Assembly: GCA_965216135.1 (NCBI GenBank)
Contig: CBDCFL010000020.1
Location: 186,001-250,000 of the forward strand
Length of the DNA stretch: 64,000 bases
Direction of reading: 5' to 3'
Source: CBDCFL01 sp965216135
GTDB lineage: Bacteria > Pseudomonadota > Alphaproteobacteria > Rhodobacterales > Rhodobacteraceae
In this document: positions 46,978 to 56,935 of the stretch, one piece after another
How positions within the stretch are numbered: position 1 is the first letter of the stretch
How the letters are laid out: each line of letters begins with the position of its first letter
Made by a program: the position numbers and the translations under genes
Notes under the pieces: model-generated
The model's input: only the letters and a program-made list of their open reading frames with translations
The model's database searches: none
Told to the model about the DNA's origin: nothing

Positions 46978-47232
46978 ATGTTGGCTGAGATGACATATAT
47001 CGACTGGCTGGGCGTTCTCGGCTCGCTGATCATTTCAGCCGCCTATCTCGCGGTTTCGCGAAACTGGGTCTCGGGCGAAAGTCCTGCTTTCAACCTGCTT
47101 AATCTGGTCGGGGCGGTGCTGGTGCTGCTCTCGCTTTACTTCAGGCCCAATGCCGGTGCGATCGTCATCGAAGTTATGTGGGTTCTGATCGCATTGTTTG
47201 CCCTGTGGCGCTACTGGCTCGGTCGCCGGTAA
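46978..47232 (+). CDS. CBU_0592-like small membrane protein
   Basis: 84 residues with three hydrophobic helices: YIDWLGVLGSLIISAAYLAV, FNLLNLVGAVLVLLSLYF and AGAIVIEVMWVLIALFALW. The pattern matches the CBU_0592-type family of unknown function. Intact. Confidence 0.75.
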   Translation: MLAEMTYIDWLGVLGSLIISAAYLAVSRNWVSGESPAFNLLNLVGAVLVLLSLYFRPNAGAIVIEVMWVLIALFALWRYWLGRR

Positions 47233-47310
47233 CAGGCACTCTGCTCAAAGGCGTAAGGCACGAAATCTCTCTGTTCAAACCCCGCGAGGCACATTATCTA
47301 TATTGGCGCG

Positions 47311-47928
47311 ATGCTTCCAGTTTTATGGTCATTCCGGCGATGTCCCTATGCAATCCGGGCGCGGCTGGCGCTTGCCTCGGCGGGCATTGAGGTTGACCAC
47401 CGCGAGATCCTGTTGCGCGACAAGCCAGCTGAATTTCTGGCGGTCTCACCGGAGGCTACCGTCCCGGTCCTGGACACGGACAGCGCGACATATATTCACA
47501 GCCTGGACATCATGTATTGGGCGTTGCGCCAGCATGATCCGGAAGGCTGGCTCAAATGTCCTGCGGGTGCGGCTGATCTGGTCGAACTTAACGACACCGA
47601 ATTCAAGACCGTCCTGGACCGCTACAAATATCATACGCGCCATGACGATGTTGATCCGGCCACAGAACGCCAACTTGCCGAACCTTACCTGTTGCAACTG
47701 AACACGCTCTTGGCCACGCAAGGCTGGCTCTTCGGCACCAAGCCATCGAACGCCGATTTCGCCATTCTGCCGTTTGTCAGGCAGTTTGCCCATTGCGATC
47801 TGGCGTGGTTTTTGTCGCGTCCCTGGCCCGGCGTTGCGGGGTGGTTGGAAAATTTCAAATCATCCGAGAGATTTCAGCGGGTCATGGTCAAACACCCGGT
47901 CTGGCAGCCCGCCGAGCAGCAGGCCTGA
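47311..47928 (+). CDS. glutathione S-transferase
   Basis: 205 residues. The N-terminal thioredoxin fold has SFRRCPYAIRARLALASAGI, typical of bacterial GSTs with a Cys near the N-terminus, followed by the glutathione-binding ATVPVLDT and HSLDIMYW. The C-terminal helical domain has GWLFGTKPSNADFAILPFVR. Substrate unknown. Confidence 0.88.
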   Translation: MLPVLWSFRRCPYAIRARLALASAGIEVDHREILLRDKPAEFLAVSPEATVPVLDTDSATYIHSLDIMYWALRQHDPEGWLKCPAGAADLVELNDTEFKTVLDRYKYHTRHDDVDPATERQLAEPYLLQLNTLLATQGWLFGTKPSNADFAILPFVRQFAHCDLAWFLSRPWPGVAGWLENFKSSERFQRVMVKHPVWQPAEQQA

Positions 47929-47943
47929 AATCGCCCGGCGCAA

Positions 47944-49197
47944 TCATCTGGATGCGGCTTCGTCGTCTCGCGCCAGTGAAAACGCCGCCCCCAGCACCGC
48001 CGCAAAGACAATGATGGCACCGTATGTCGCCAGACGCGACCCGGCAAATATGTCAATGTCATCTGCATGAAACCCGGTGAGTGCCGCCAGATTTTCGGAT
48101 CGCCAGATAAGCGCCCAGCCAGCCGCCCCGATCCACAGGAACACCCCCCGTCCCACCAGCAGCAGCAATACCGGCAAAGTGACCAGCACAAAATCGTAGA
48201 CATGCAGCGGCCCAAAGGCGACGAGGCTGGATACCATTATGGCAGCAATTTGCCAGGTCCGCGCGCCGTCGCTGAACTGATTAGCGCGCCGCAACACCAG
48301 CAGCGATGCAATGCAGGCAATGATCAGGGCAATCGCGGTGGTTGCGATATTGCCGATGTCGAGCGTGGCGATCTCCCATATCAGCAGCCTGAGGCCGGTC
48401 ATGCTCTGGGGCTGGTTTGCGATCGTAAAGGCGTCATAGCCCGCAACATTGCGGGCAAATTCCAGTAACACCCAGGGCGAATTCAGCGACGCCGGGATGG
48501 ACAGGATCAGGGTCAGGACACCGCCCATCAGGATCGCCGCGCGAAGCCGCGGTGCAAACAAAAACAACACCCCGGCCAGGCCAAGGCCAAATTGCGGCTT
48601 GAGAAGCAGGATGGCCACACCCAACACCACCCAAACCGATTGCCGCCGCGCCGCCCCAAACATCAATAGCCCGGCCCCAAACAATGCAAAAGCGGTCGTC
48701 TGCCCCGCCGAGAGCAGGATCGCAGAGCCTTCAAGCGTCGCAAGTGCCAGAAAATGCAGTGAAAAAAGCGCCAGAAATGGTGCATGGCCGCCCGTCAGGG
48801 CGTTGATCCTGTCCAGGATACGCGGGAATGTGTGCAACAGCGCCGCCACCAGCAATGCGCTGGCCAGTGCCAGCATAATCGCCGAAGCGACGTTCCAGAT
48901 CAGGTTGGCTTCAGCCAGGCCCATATCCGCCAGCGGCACTGCGATCAGCCACCATGTCGGCGGATATACCCATAGCTGCGGGACATTGCCGGTCTCGATC
49001 AGCGCACGCCCGGTTTCGACATAGATCGGATCGTAAGGGTTTGCGCCCTGCGCCCAGACCTTGCCGGCCACCCAGATGAAGCGAAAATCATATCCAGGCA
49101 GACGCCCGGTCAGCTACCAGACCTTGAAGCCAAGATATGCCGCCGCCGCCAGCAGCAGCGCCGCGGTGACGGCGAGATAGAACATGCCACGCGGCAT
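47944..49197 (-). pseudogene. second GT87/DUF2029 membrane glycosyltransferase, with an internal amber codon
   Basis: From ATG at 49197 the frame reads MPRGMFYLAVTAALLLAAAY to GFKVW, then TAG at 49114-49116, then LTGRLPGYDFRFIWVAGKVW and AQGANPYDPIYVETG with no shift. About ten helices follow, with the family's SAGQTTAFALFGAGLLMFGA and KPQFGLGLAGVLFLF. Without the TAG it would be 417 residues, typical for the family. A TTG or GTG start after the TAG may allow a shorter product (47944-49071). Confidence 0.78.
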
Positions 49198-49203
49198 CGT
49201 TAT

Positions 49204-49980
49204 TCACGCACTTCGCAGGCGCGATCCGCGCTTTGTTTCGGCCCAATCGCGCACTGCATCGCCAAATGCTTTGAAAAGCGACCGTGAAACCGGGTCTTCG
49301 TCGGCATTCCATTCAGGGTGCCATTGCACCGACAGCGTGAAGCCCGCCGCACCTTCGATGTAGAGCGCTTCGGGCGTGCCATCCTGGGCATTGCCGTCGA
49401 TGACGATCCGATCACCGGTCTGATTGATCCCCTGCCCGTGCAGAGTGTTGGTCAGAACCTCGGTCGCGCCCAACAACTGGTGAAACGGCCCGCCTTTTGA
49501 AAACCGCACCTTGTGGCGCAGCGAAAATTTCTCATCCAGCGATCCGTCGGGCGGCATCCGGTGGTTCATCCGACCGGGCAGATCGCGAATTTCCGGGTAT
49601 AACGTCCCGCCCATCGCCACGTTCACCTCCTGAAATCCCCGGCACACGCCAAATAACGGCTGACCGCGCGCCACCAGCTCTCGCACCAGAGGCAAGGTGA
49701 TGGCATCGCGGGACCGGTCGAAATCGCCATGCGCGTCGGTGGCCGGTTCGCCATATTCCGCAGGGTGAACATTGGGTCGGCCCCCGGTCAGAAGAAAGCC
49801 GTCGCATGTGCTCAATAGCTCTTTGATCGATACGATGGCCGGGTCGGCAGGGATCAAGAGCGGCAAGCAATCGGCAACATCCGCGACCGCGCGCGAATTG
49901 ATAACACCGCCGGCGTGAACCTCGTATTCTTCGTTAATGACATGAATGTTCGATATGATACCGACAACCGGGCGCGTCAT
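49204..49980 (-). CDS. gamma-glutamyl-gamma-aminobutyrate hydrolase-type peptidase (C26)
   Basis: A class I glutamine-amidotransferase-like hydrolase that would cleave gamma-glutamyl compounds. Nucleophile in PLFGVCRGFQEVNVAMGG, and the His/Glu pair in SVQWHPEWNADED. Also FLLTGGRPNVHPAEYGE. 258 residues from MTRPVVGIISNIH, preferred over an upstream in-frame start. Possible polyamine or glutamate catabolism. Confidence 0.85.
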   Translation of the reverse strand: MTRPVVGIISNIHVINEEYEVHAGGVINSRAVADVADCLPLLIPADPAIVSIKELLSTCDGFLLTGGRPNVHPAEYGEPATDAHGDFDRSRDAITLPLVRELVARGQPLFGVCRGFQEVNVAMGGTLYPEIRDLPGRMNHRMPPDGSLDEKFSLRHKVRFSKGGPFHQLLGATEVLTNTLHGQGINQTGDRIVIDGNAQDGTPEALYIEGAAGFTLSVQWHPEWNADEDPVSRSLFKAFGDAVRDWAETKRGSRLRSA

Positions 49981-50136
49981 TTGGAAAGCCTTCGCGAAAT
50001 TTGGGGCAAACATAAGGTGCCTTGGTGGCGCCGGAAAGCAAAAATCATCGACTTACCGGGCCGCAAACTGACACCCACCTGCTTGAACACCGCTGCGGCA
50101 AAACCTATTCAAGCCAGACAACAGCAATAGGTATGG

Positions 50137-52698
50137 TTGATGAACACCGCGCCGCCGCAAATCATCTACCTGAAAGATTATGCGCCTTATTCGTATCTGA
50201 TTGACGATGTCCATCTGACATTCCGCTTGGATGCTGAAAATACGCGAGTGATCTCCCGGATCAATTTTCGTCCAAATTCAGGCACCCAAGACCGCCACTT
50301 TGCGCTGCACGGGCCAAATCTAAAACTGATCTCGGCACAGATTGACGGGCGCTCTGTTGCCACCCAGGTTCGCAACGGCGTGCTTACCGCAGAGGTTCCC
50401 GATGCGCCGTTTGTCTGGGAATGCGAGGTTGAGATTAACCCCAAGGCCAACACCGCGCTTGAGGGGCTGTATGTGTCGGGCGGTATGTTCTGCACCCAGT
50501 GCGAGGCTGAGGGATTTCGCCGGATCACCTATTACCCCGATCGCCCTGATGTTATGGCGAATTTTACCGTCCGGATTGAAAGTGATCTACCGGTGATATT
50601 GTCCAACGGCAATCATTTAAATTCCGGCGACGGCTGGGTTGAATGGCATGATCCATGGCCGAAACCGGCCTATCTCTTTGCTTTGGTGGCAGGCGATCTT
50701 GTTGCCCATCGCGACCAATTCACCACCGCCAGCGGCCGCGATGTTGAATTGAACATCTGGGTGCGGCCAGGCGATGAGGGCAAGTGCGCCTATGCCATGG
50801 ACGCCCTGAAACGATCAATGAAATGGGACGAAGAGGTTTACGGGCGCGAATATGATCTGGGTGTCTTCAACATCGTAGCGGTGGACAATTTCAACGGCGG
50901 CGCGATGGAAAACAAGGGGCTGAACATATTCAACTCCAGGCTGGTATTGGCCAGCCCGGAAACCGCGACCGATCAGGATTATGCGCGCATCGAAGGTGTG
51001 ATCGCGCATGAATATTTCCACAACTGGACCGGCAATCGCATCACCTGCCGAGACTGGTTTCAGCTTTGCCTGAAGGAAGGTCTGACGGTGTTCCGCGATC
51101 AGCAGTTCTCTGGCGATATGCGCGGCCATGCGATCAAGCGGATCGACGATGTGTTGGACCTGCGGGCGCGACAGTTTCGCGAAGACGCAGGTCCGCTGGC
51201 ACACGCGGTACGGCCCGAAAGTTTCGTTGAGATCAACAACTTTTACACAGCAACGGTTTACGAAAAGGGCGCCGAGGTTATTCGAATGCTCAAGGCGCTG
51301 GTCGGCGATGAGGACTATGCCAAGGCGCTCGATCTGTATTTTGACCGCCATGATGGCCAGGCAACGACGATCGAGGCCTGGCTAAAAGTATTCGAGGATG
51401 CGACCGGGCGAGATCTGGGCCAGTTCAAATTGTGGTATTCGCAGGCCGGAACGCCACGGATCAGGGTGAGTGACACCTTTGATAACGGCCAGTATCAACT
51501 GCATCTTACACAAGTAACGCCACCGACACCGGGCCAGCCCGACAAACAACCTCAATTCGTCCCGGTGGCGGTCGGCCTGCTAAATCCCAATGGCGACGAA
51601 GTGCTGCCGACGCAGGTGCTGGAATTGACAAAGCCCGAGCAGACCTTCACGTTCGATGGCTTTTCCAGCCGTCCCATCCCGTCGATCTTGCGCGGTTTTT
51701 CGGCGCCGGTGATCCTGCAGCGTCAATCCTCCGCCAGCGAACGGGCGTTCTTGTTGGCCCACGACACCGACCCGTTTAACAAATGGGAGGCAGGCCGCGC
51801 GCTGGCCAAAGATCTGTTGATCAACATGATCACCAACCGCGAAGCGACCTCCGCCGAAGCTTATCTGGAGGCGATCCGCGCTGCCTTGAATGACGCAATA
51901 CCCGAACCGGCATTCAAGGCGCTGGTGCTGGCATTGCCATCGGAAGACGACATTGCACAAACATTGGCCGACGCTGGTGGAACGCCCGACCCGACCGTCA
52001 TCCACCAAACCCGGGAAAGGCTGCGCCGAACCATGGCGGCGCATCTTGGCGGTGAGTTGGCCACGCTGTACCAAGCAATGGCGGTTCCGGGGCCGTATGC
52101 GCCCGATGCCGCCGCTGCTGGCCAGCGGGCGCTTAGGAATGCCGCGCTGTCGCTGCTGACGCTTGCAGATGACGGCGAGCGCGCCCTTGCCCAGTTCAAA
52201 GCGACCGACAATATGACCGAGGAATTTGCCGCATTGGCGTGTTTGATCCCGACCCATGCGGGTGCGCAATCGGTTGCGGCCTTTTACGGAAAATGGCGCG
52301 GCGACCGGCTGGTCATGGACAAATGGTTCATGATCCAGACCGCACGAGCTGAACCGGAATTGGCGCTTGGCGTCGCCAAGTCCCTGGAAACACATGCCGA
52401 TTTCAACTGGAAAAACCCCAATCGGTTTCGCTCATTGCTGTACGGGCTGGCGGCGGCAAACCCTGCGGCTTTTCATGCGCCAGACGGGGCGGCCTATAGC
52501 TGGTTTGCCGGCTGGGTGATCCGTGTTGACCCGGTCAACCCGCAGATGGCGGCCGGATTGGTGAGCGCTTTTGCAACCTGGGCGCGCTATGACGCCGACC
52601 GCCAAGGCATGATCAATGCCGAATTGGTGCGTATCGCGGCGGTGGGGAAACTGTCGCGTCAGACCAGCGAGATGGTCGCGCGGATCCAGAACGGCTGA
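50137..52698 (+). CDS. pepN: aminopeptidase N
   Basis: An M1 zinc aminopeptidase that removes N-terminal residues from peptides in the cytosol. 853 residues. The exopeptidase motif GGAMENKG is near residue 254, the zinc site HEYFHNWTGNRITCRDWFQL near 291, and FYTATVYEKGAEVIRM holds the catalytic Tyr. The long helical C-terminal domain is complete. Intact. Confidence 0.96.
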   Translation: MMNTAPPQIIYLKDYAPYSYLIDDVHLTFRLDAENTRVISRINFRPNSGTQDRHFALHGPNLKLISAQIDGRSVATQVRNGVLTAEVPDAPFVWECEVEINPKANTALEGLYVSGGMFCTQCEAEGFRRITYYPDRPDVMANFTVRIESDLPVILSNGNHLNSGDGWVEWHDPWPKPAYLFALVAGDLVAHRDQFTTASGRDVELNIWVRPGDEGKCAYAMDALKRSMKWDEEVYGREYDLGVFNIVAVDNFNGGAMENKGLNIFNSRLVLASPETATDQDYARIEGVIAHEYFHNWTGNRITCRDWFQLCLKEGLTVFRDQQFSGDMRGHAIKRIDDVLDLRARQFREDAGPLAHAVRPESFVEINNFYTATVYEKGAEVIRMLKALVGDEDYAKALDLYFDRHDGQATTIEAWLKVFEDATGRDLGQFKLWYSQAGTPRIRVSDTFDNGQYQLHLTQVTPPTPGQPDKQPQFVPVAVGLLNPNGDEVLPTQVLELTKPEQTFTFDGFSSRPIPSILRGFSAPVILQRQSSASERAFLLAHDTDPFNKWEAGRALAKDLLINMITNREATSAEAYLEAIRAALNDAIPEPAFKALVLALPSEDDIAQTLADAGGTPDPTVIHQTRERLRRTMAAHLGGELATLYQAMAVPGPYAPDAAAAGQRALRNAALSLLTLADDGERALAQFKATDNMTEEFAALACLIPTHAGAQSVAAFYGKWRGDRLVMDKWFMIQTARAEPELALGVAKSLETHADFNWKNPNRFRSLLYGLAAANPAAFHAPDGAAYSWFAGWVIRVDPVNPQMAAGLVSAFATWARYDADRQGMINAELVRIAAVGKLSRQTSEMVARIQNG

Positions 52699-52800
52699 AG
52701 CGACAAAATCGACCCGTGCAAGCGGTGGATCGGGACAGAACGCGCCCCGCGTGCGGGTTATCGGCTGATCAGACCAACGGGGCCAGTCATCATCACCCAT

Positions 52801-53391
52801 TTGACGACATTCAAAGATATGCTGACCGCGATCGCAGCACTTTTTGCCGCCGAGGGGCGCCCGGGCGGCGATGAAGTGGCGGCGACCGTGCGCGACCTTG
52901 TTCCGAGCATCACCAAACTGCCGACCCCGCGCGGTTATGATATTGAAACCCATGTCAAAACCGCGCTTTCGCTGCGCCCCCATGCCTGTGCCGCCAAAGT
53001 ATCCGCCGTCCTGCCGCTGATCGACTGGCACCATTCGGGCTATGAAGACGGCCGTATCCGCCCGGAAATTGCACTGCATATGCTGACCGCCGAACTGATC
53101 GGGCCGACCGGGATGATCCCTTGCGCGCAGCTTCGCATGGGGCTTTTCATGCAGTCGCCGCATGTCGACTATGTCACCCGCCGGCACCTGGCCGAAGAGA
53201 CCTTTATCATGCTGGGCGGCACCGGCTATTGGTCAACACATGGCGGGCGGCTCAGCCCCGCCGGTGCGGGCGACATCATCTTTCATCCGTCGATGACGCC
53301 GCATGCCACGGTCACCAAAGCCGAGCCGCTGATCGCCGCTTGGCGCTGGAGCGGTGATATTTCCTGGGGCGGGTATGAATTAACCGGCTAG
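52801..53391 (+). CDS. cupin related to DMSP lyases (DddQ/DddL-type family)
   Basis: 196 residues; the C-terminal half is a cupin: RRHLAEETFIMLGGTGYW with His and Glu ligands, GRLSPAGAGDIIFHPSMTPH supplying further His, and AAWRWSGDISWGGYEL. The combination His-x-x-Ala-Glu-Glu and FHPSMTPHA fits the DMSP-lyase-like family, whose members cleave dimethylsulfoniopropionate to DMS and acrylate in marine bacteria. The expected catalytic Tyr cannot be verified by eye, so activity is inference. TTG at 52801 or ATG at 52819 could be the start. Confidence 0.6.
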   Translation: MTTFKDMLTAIAALFAAEGRPGGDEVAATVRDLVPSITKLPTPRGYDIETHVKTALSLRPHACAAKVSAVLPLIDWHHSGYEDGRIRPEIALHMLTAELIGPTGMIPCAQLRMGLFMQSPHVDYVTRRHLAEETFIMLGGTGYWSTHGGRLSPAGAGDIIFHPSMTPHATVTKAEPLIAAWRWSGDISWGGYELTG

Positions 53392-53668
53392 GCGGTTGCG
53401 CAATCTGCGCACGGTGGCGACATAATTTCGTCAGACATCTTTGCCAGTTTCATATGCGCCGCGGGACCTGCCCCCGGCCAGGACGTTCTGCTTGGGTCCA
53501 ATCTTATGCGCGCAATTGAAAACGCCATCGAAAACATCGACGATATGCTCGACGCGATCGTGAACACCATGCTTTGGCTGGCCTATTTTGTCATGATCAG
53601 CCCGTTTCTGGTGATCGGTGGGACGGTCTATCAAAAGGCCAACGGCATCCCGTCGCTTGGCAAGCTCA

Positions 53669-54829
53669 TACCAACGGCCCTAGTCGTTGACCGTTTTGGC
53701 CCATTGTCTGGTAGTGATTGACGTGATTGCGGTTTTGTCGTTTGCAAAGAAGTTCCATGCTTCGCAACACCTGTCGACGATCTGCTCATAATTGTCGAAG
53801 ACGGATATGGCGAGCTTGTTGGCACGCAGATAAGCCCACACATTTTCCATCGGGTTGAGTTCAGGGGAATAGGGCGGGAGTTTGAGCAGGGTGATGTTGT
53901 CGGGTACCTCCAGCTCTGCCGAACCGTGCCAGCCAGCGCCATCCAGAATGAGAAGGGCATGTGCGCCCGATGCGACGGTTTTAGCGATCTCGGCGAGATG
54001 CGCGCTCATGGCCTGTGTGTCGGCATGTGGCATGATCAGAGCGGCCGCTTCAGCCCGTTCCGGGCAGACGGCACCGAAAATGTAGCTCCAGATATAGCGG
54101 GTGTCGCGCGGGGCACGGGGGCGTGTTCCACGCTCGGCCCAGATACGGGTGAGCGTGCCCTGCTGGCCAACCCGCGCTTCATCCTGAAACCATATCTCCA
54201 GGGGCTTGCTGCGGGCTGTTTCCGGCAAGGCTGCTTCTACCTCTGCGGCGAAGTTTTTTTAAAAGCCTCCTGTGCATCCGGGTCGGATTTCGGATGCTGC
54301 GGGCGCGCCGACAGACGCCGAAAGCCCAGGCTTGCCAATTGTTTGCCAACAGTTCGCTCATGCATGGTGACGCCGAAGCGCTCTTCGATCTTGCGTTTCA
54401 GATCAATGCGCCGCCAGCGCACAACCCCATCGGTTTCGGGGTCGGGACCCGCCCGAACCATTTCCGCCAACTCCTCCTTCTGTGCCGCGCTCAGCAGACA
54501 GGGTGGATCCGGCGGGCGACGGTTGAACAGGCCCGACACGCCCTCCGCATTGTAACGGTGGGCCCAATCCCGCAGCGTCTGCCGATCCATGCCGCAGTTT
54601 TCTGCCGCCGTCTTGCGGTCAACCCCATCCAGAACCAGGGCAATCGCCAACATCCGTCGCGCCGCTTTCCCATCCCGGCACCGCGCCGCTTCCTGGCGAA
54701 GCTCGCCTGCGGACTTGTCTTTGCGCGTAATCCTTACTGCCATCAAAGCCTCCCTTGCCTTGATGCCACTGAATCAGATCACGCCGCTCGTGGGAATCCC
54801 CTTGAGTCAAATCTGGGGGCCGTTGGTAT
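53669..54829 (-). mobile_element. IS630-family element, subtype A2, copy 3
   Basis: 1161 bp, nearly identical to the copies at 21114 and 22691. The right flank has TA (54830-54831). The left flank has CA where TA is expected, so a T-to-C change appears to have occurred after insertion. Confidence 0.9.
53680..54746 (-). CDS. IS630-family transposase in two frames (copy 3)
   Basis: Same two-frame arrangement, with orfA 54746-54237 and the downstream frame ending at 53680. The seven-A slip site is retained. A single base difference from copy 1 is visible (GGCACCG near 54070). Confidence 0.85.
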
Positions 54830-56065
54830 TAGGCGTCAGATCAAGTTGGACATCGGCCCGCCGCCAGAGACAACCATTCGGCGTGAGCAAATTGCCAGCA
54901 AAGTCAAGGCGCTGGTCGAAACCGGCGGTTGGGACGAATTGTCAAAGACTTTGCGCGACCAGGAAAAGGATTTGCTGTCAACCGGGCTGAACCAGTTTTA
55001 CGAAACTGCAGGCAATGCCGCGCGCTTGGCGCTGGCGCATACGACCACGCAAGCGGACCTTTGCCCCAACGTGACGATCGCCGATATTTCGCCGGCCGCA
55101 CTGGCGCTTCTTGAGGCTGCGCAATGCGCACGGCCGAAAGATCACATACTGGCCGCGTTGTGCGCACGCGCCCATACTGACGCCGCCTGGATTTGCCGCA
55201 TCAGCGGCGAGACCGAGATTGCTACGGACCAGGCACGGATATCAATCATCGATCATAGCGCCAAGGCCGCAAACATTCCTAAACAATTCGATCCGCTTGA
55301 GCATATGTCGCCGCTGTTGGCCGAAGCGCATTATCATCTCTGCCTGGGCGCAGATGAAGGCGAGGGCGAGATCCGCGCGGCCCACCAGGACTGGACGGAT
55401 CTGGACCCGGCCAATCTGACCCCCTATTCGATCCATGGCGTTCATTTGCTACCGCGCTGGTATGGAAGCTATGACGAGTTGGAAAGTGAGGCACGCAAGG
55501 CCGCCGCGCGGACCTACGACATCCTTGGCGCGGGCGCATATTCGGCGTTTTACCTTGCGGTCCTGGACCAAGATCATGGGTCATTTGCGCACCTAGACAC
55601 TGGTTTTTTTCTCGATGGTCTGGCTGATCTGATCGAGGCCAGCGGCTTCGATCAGCTGCGGGTTAACGAAATAGCCGCGTTCCTGTATCAGACCAGCAGA
55701 CCAGCACGCCCTGTCCTGGCCAGAGCAGACCGGCTTGTCAAAGCCCAGAAGCGGGCTCTGCGCGCAGGCATGGTTCGTTTGATCCGCAATCACCTGCACT
55801 TGGTTTACCCGGAAGTCTGGCAGGGCGGTCGCAACGGCGCCTTGCGCGCCATCGGCGAGGCCTTTCGCGACGAAATCATTGCCGGCGAGATGATCCAAAC
55901 CGCCGCAACGCCGTCGCGCACGCGAATAGTGTCTAGAAATCTAGAGCATCATGGCTAAGTCTCGATCAAGTGCGATGTTCTGAATTTTTGATTTCGCGCG
56001 CAATGTATCCGCGAAAACCTGCTCCCACACTTCGGATTGCGCTCCCAATCCGCAACGCCCTGGGC

Positions 56066-56662
56066 CTAACTGCAATAGGGTTGAGTGGCGGTAAAGGCGG
56101 CCATTGTGGCGCGCTTGGTTTCGCTGCGAAACGGTGCCCAGTCGCGCGCCATGCCACGCCAGCCGCGCCCGTCAGAAACGACGTAGCCATCGCGTGCAAC
56201 CTGATGTGCCGCGATACGCACCGCACAGGCGATGTTTGCGCGTCCTTCCAATAGCGCCTGGCCGTTGCCCGCCGCGCAGCCATAGCCGCGCGCGGTCGCA
56301 GGCGCGATCTGGGTTAGACCGAACCATTGGCCGCCGCCGCCGACCGCGTCGGGCCGCCATGTGCTCTCGTGGCGCGCCAGGGCAGACAAAAGCCCCACCC
56401 AAAACGCGGCGCGCTCATCGCGCCCGTTGGCCGCGTAACCCGGACAATAAGCGGCGATGTCATTGGGAAGCGTCTCGGTCAGCGCGGCCCCTTGGGCCCG
56501 AACCGCCGCCAGACCGGCAGCTGTCCAGTTCGCCGCCTCGGGGCGGTGGTCCCATGCCATCGGTGGCCATACGGTAGCAGCGCGCGCGACTTCTCGGGGC
56601 GCATCGGGCTCGCACCCGGTCAATGTTGCAAGAGTTAAGAATGCCAGGACCGTCCGTTTCAT
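56066..56662 (-). CDS. lytic-transglycosylase-like lipoprotein
   Basis: 198 residues. Signal with lipobox MKRTVLAFLTLATLTGCEPD (Cys at 16), so it should be an outer-membrane or inner-membrane lipoprotein. The catalytic core has LSALARHESTWRPDAVG (Glu of ES motif equivalent: HES), then QWFGLTQIAPATARGYGC (GLTQI), typical of SLT domains cleaving peptidoglycan. Intact, ending in TAG. Confidence 0.8.
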   Translation of the reverse strand: MKRTVLAFLTLATLTGCEPDAPREVARAATVWPPMAWDHRPEAANWTAAGLAAVRAQGAALTETLPNDIAAYCPGYAANGRDERAAFWVGLLSALARHESTWRPDAVGGGGQWFGLTQIAPATARGYGCAAGNGQALLEGRANIACAVRIAAHQVARDGYVVSDGRGWRGMARDWAPFRSETKRATMAAFTATQPYCS

Positions 56663-56935
56663 CAGCACCTCAGCCAATCGCGCCCCGACTGCAGGAGTGT
56701 GGCAGACGACCGGCCTTCGCGTCCACCTTTTTCGGTGCGGCTGGGCGGGTCTCCGCTGAAAACCGCGCGGTGACGAGGGCGCCGTGCCTGCCAGAACCGT
56801 TTTTGCCAATCGAATGCAGCGGGTTGGGACCAGTCAAACCGGCAACACGTTCACCCGCTACCTAAAACGTGTCAAATTATAGTCAATATCGCCATTTACC
56901 CATTCCCGCGAAGTAGTTTCAGAACGGTGAGTACG

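Larger units (their letters stand above)
53506..55958 (+). pseudogene. membrane-anchored hypothetical protein, split by IS630
   Basis: N-terminal piece 53506-53667: MRAIENAIENIDDMLDAIVN, then a helix TMLWLAYFVMISPFLVIGGT, to SLGKL. The rest is 54832-55958: RRQIKLDIGPPPETTIRREQ, a long helical region, then TPYSIHGVHLLPRWYGSYDE and GAGAYSAFYLAVLDQDHGSF. Assuming the original target was TA, excision gives GGC AAG CTT AGG CGT, in frame (SLGKLRRQIKLD). The product would be about 430 residues. The family was not recognised; it looks like a tetratricopeptide-like helical solenoid with an N-terminal anchor. Confidence 0.65.

Noticed and set aside
6476..49116. Complete reassignment of TAG to an amino acid
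   Set aside because: TAG ends at least seven intact genes here (ABM protein, 6710 gene, lysS, terB-like, cupin, lytic transglycosylase, gatB). Reading through lysS or gatB would add unrelated residues. Occasional suppression is not excluded.
54294..54829. Long plus-strand frame upstream of the split hypothetical protein
   Set aside because: It is antisense to the IS630 orfA; only the part after 54832 belongs to a real protein.
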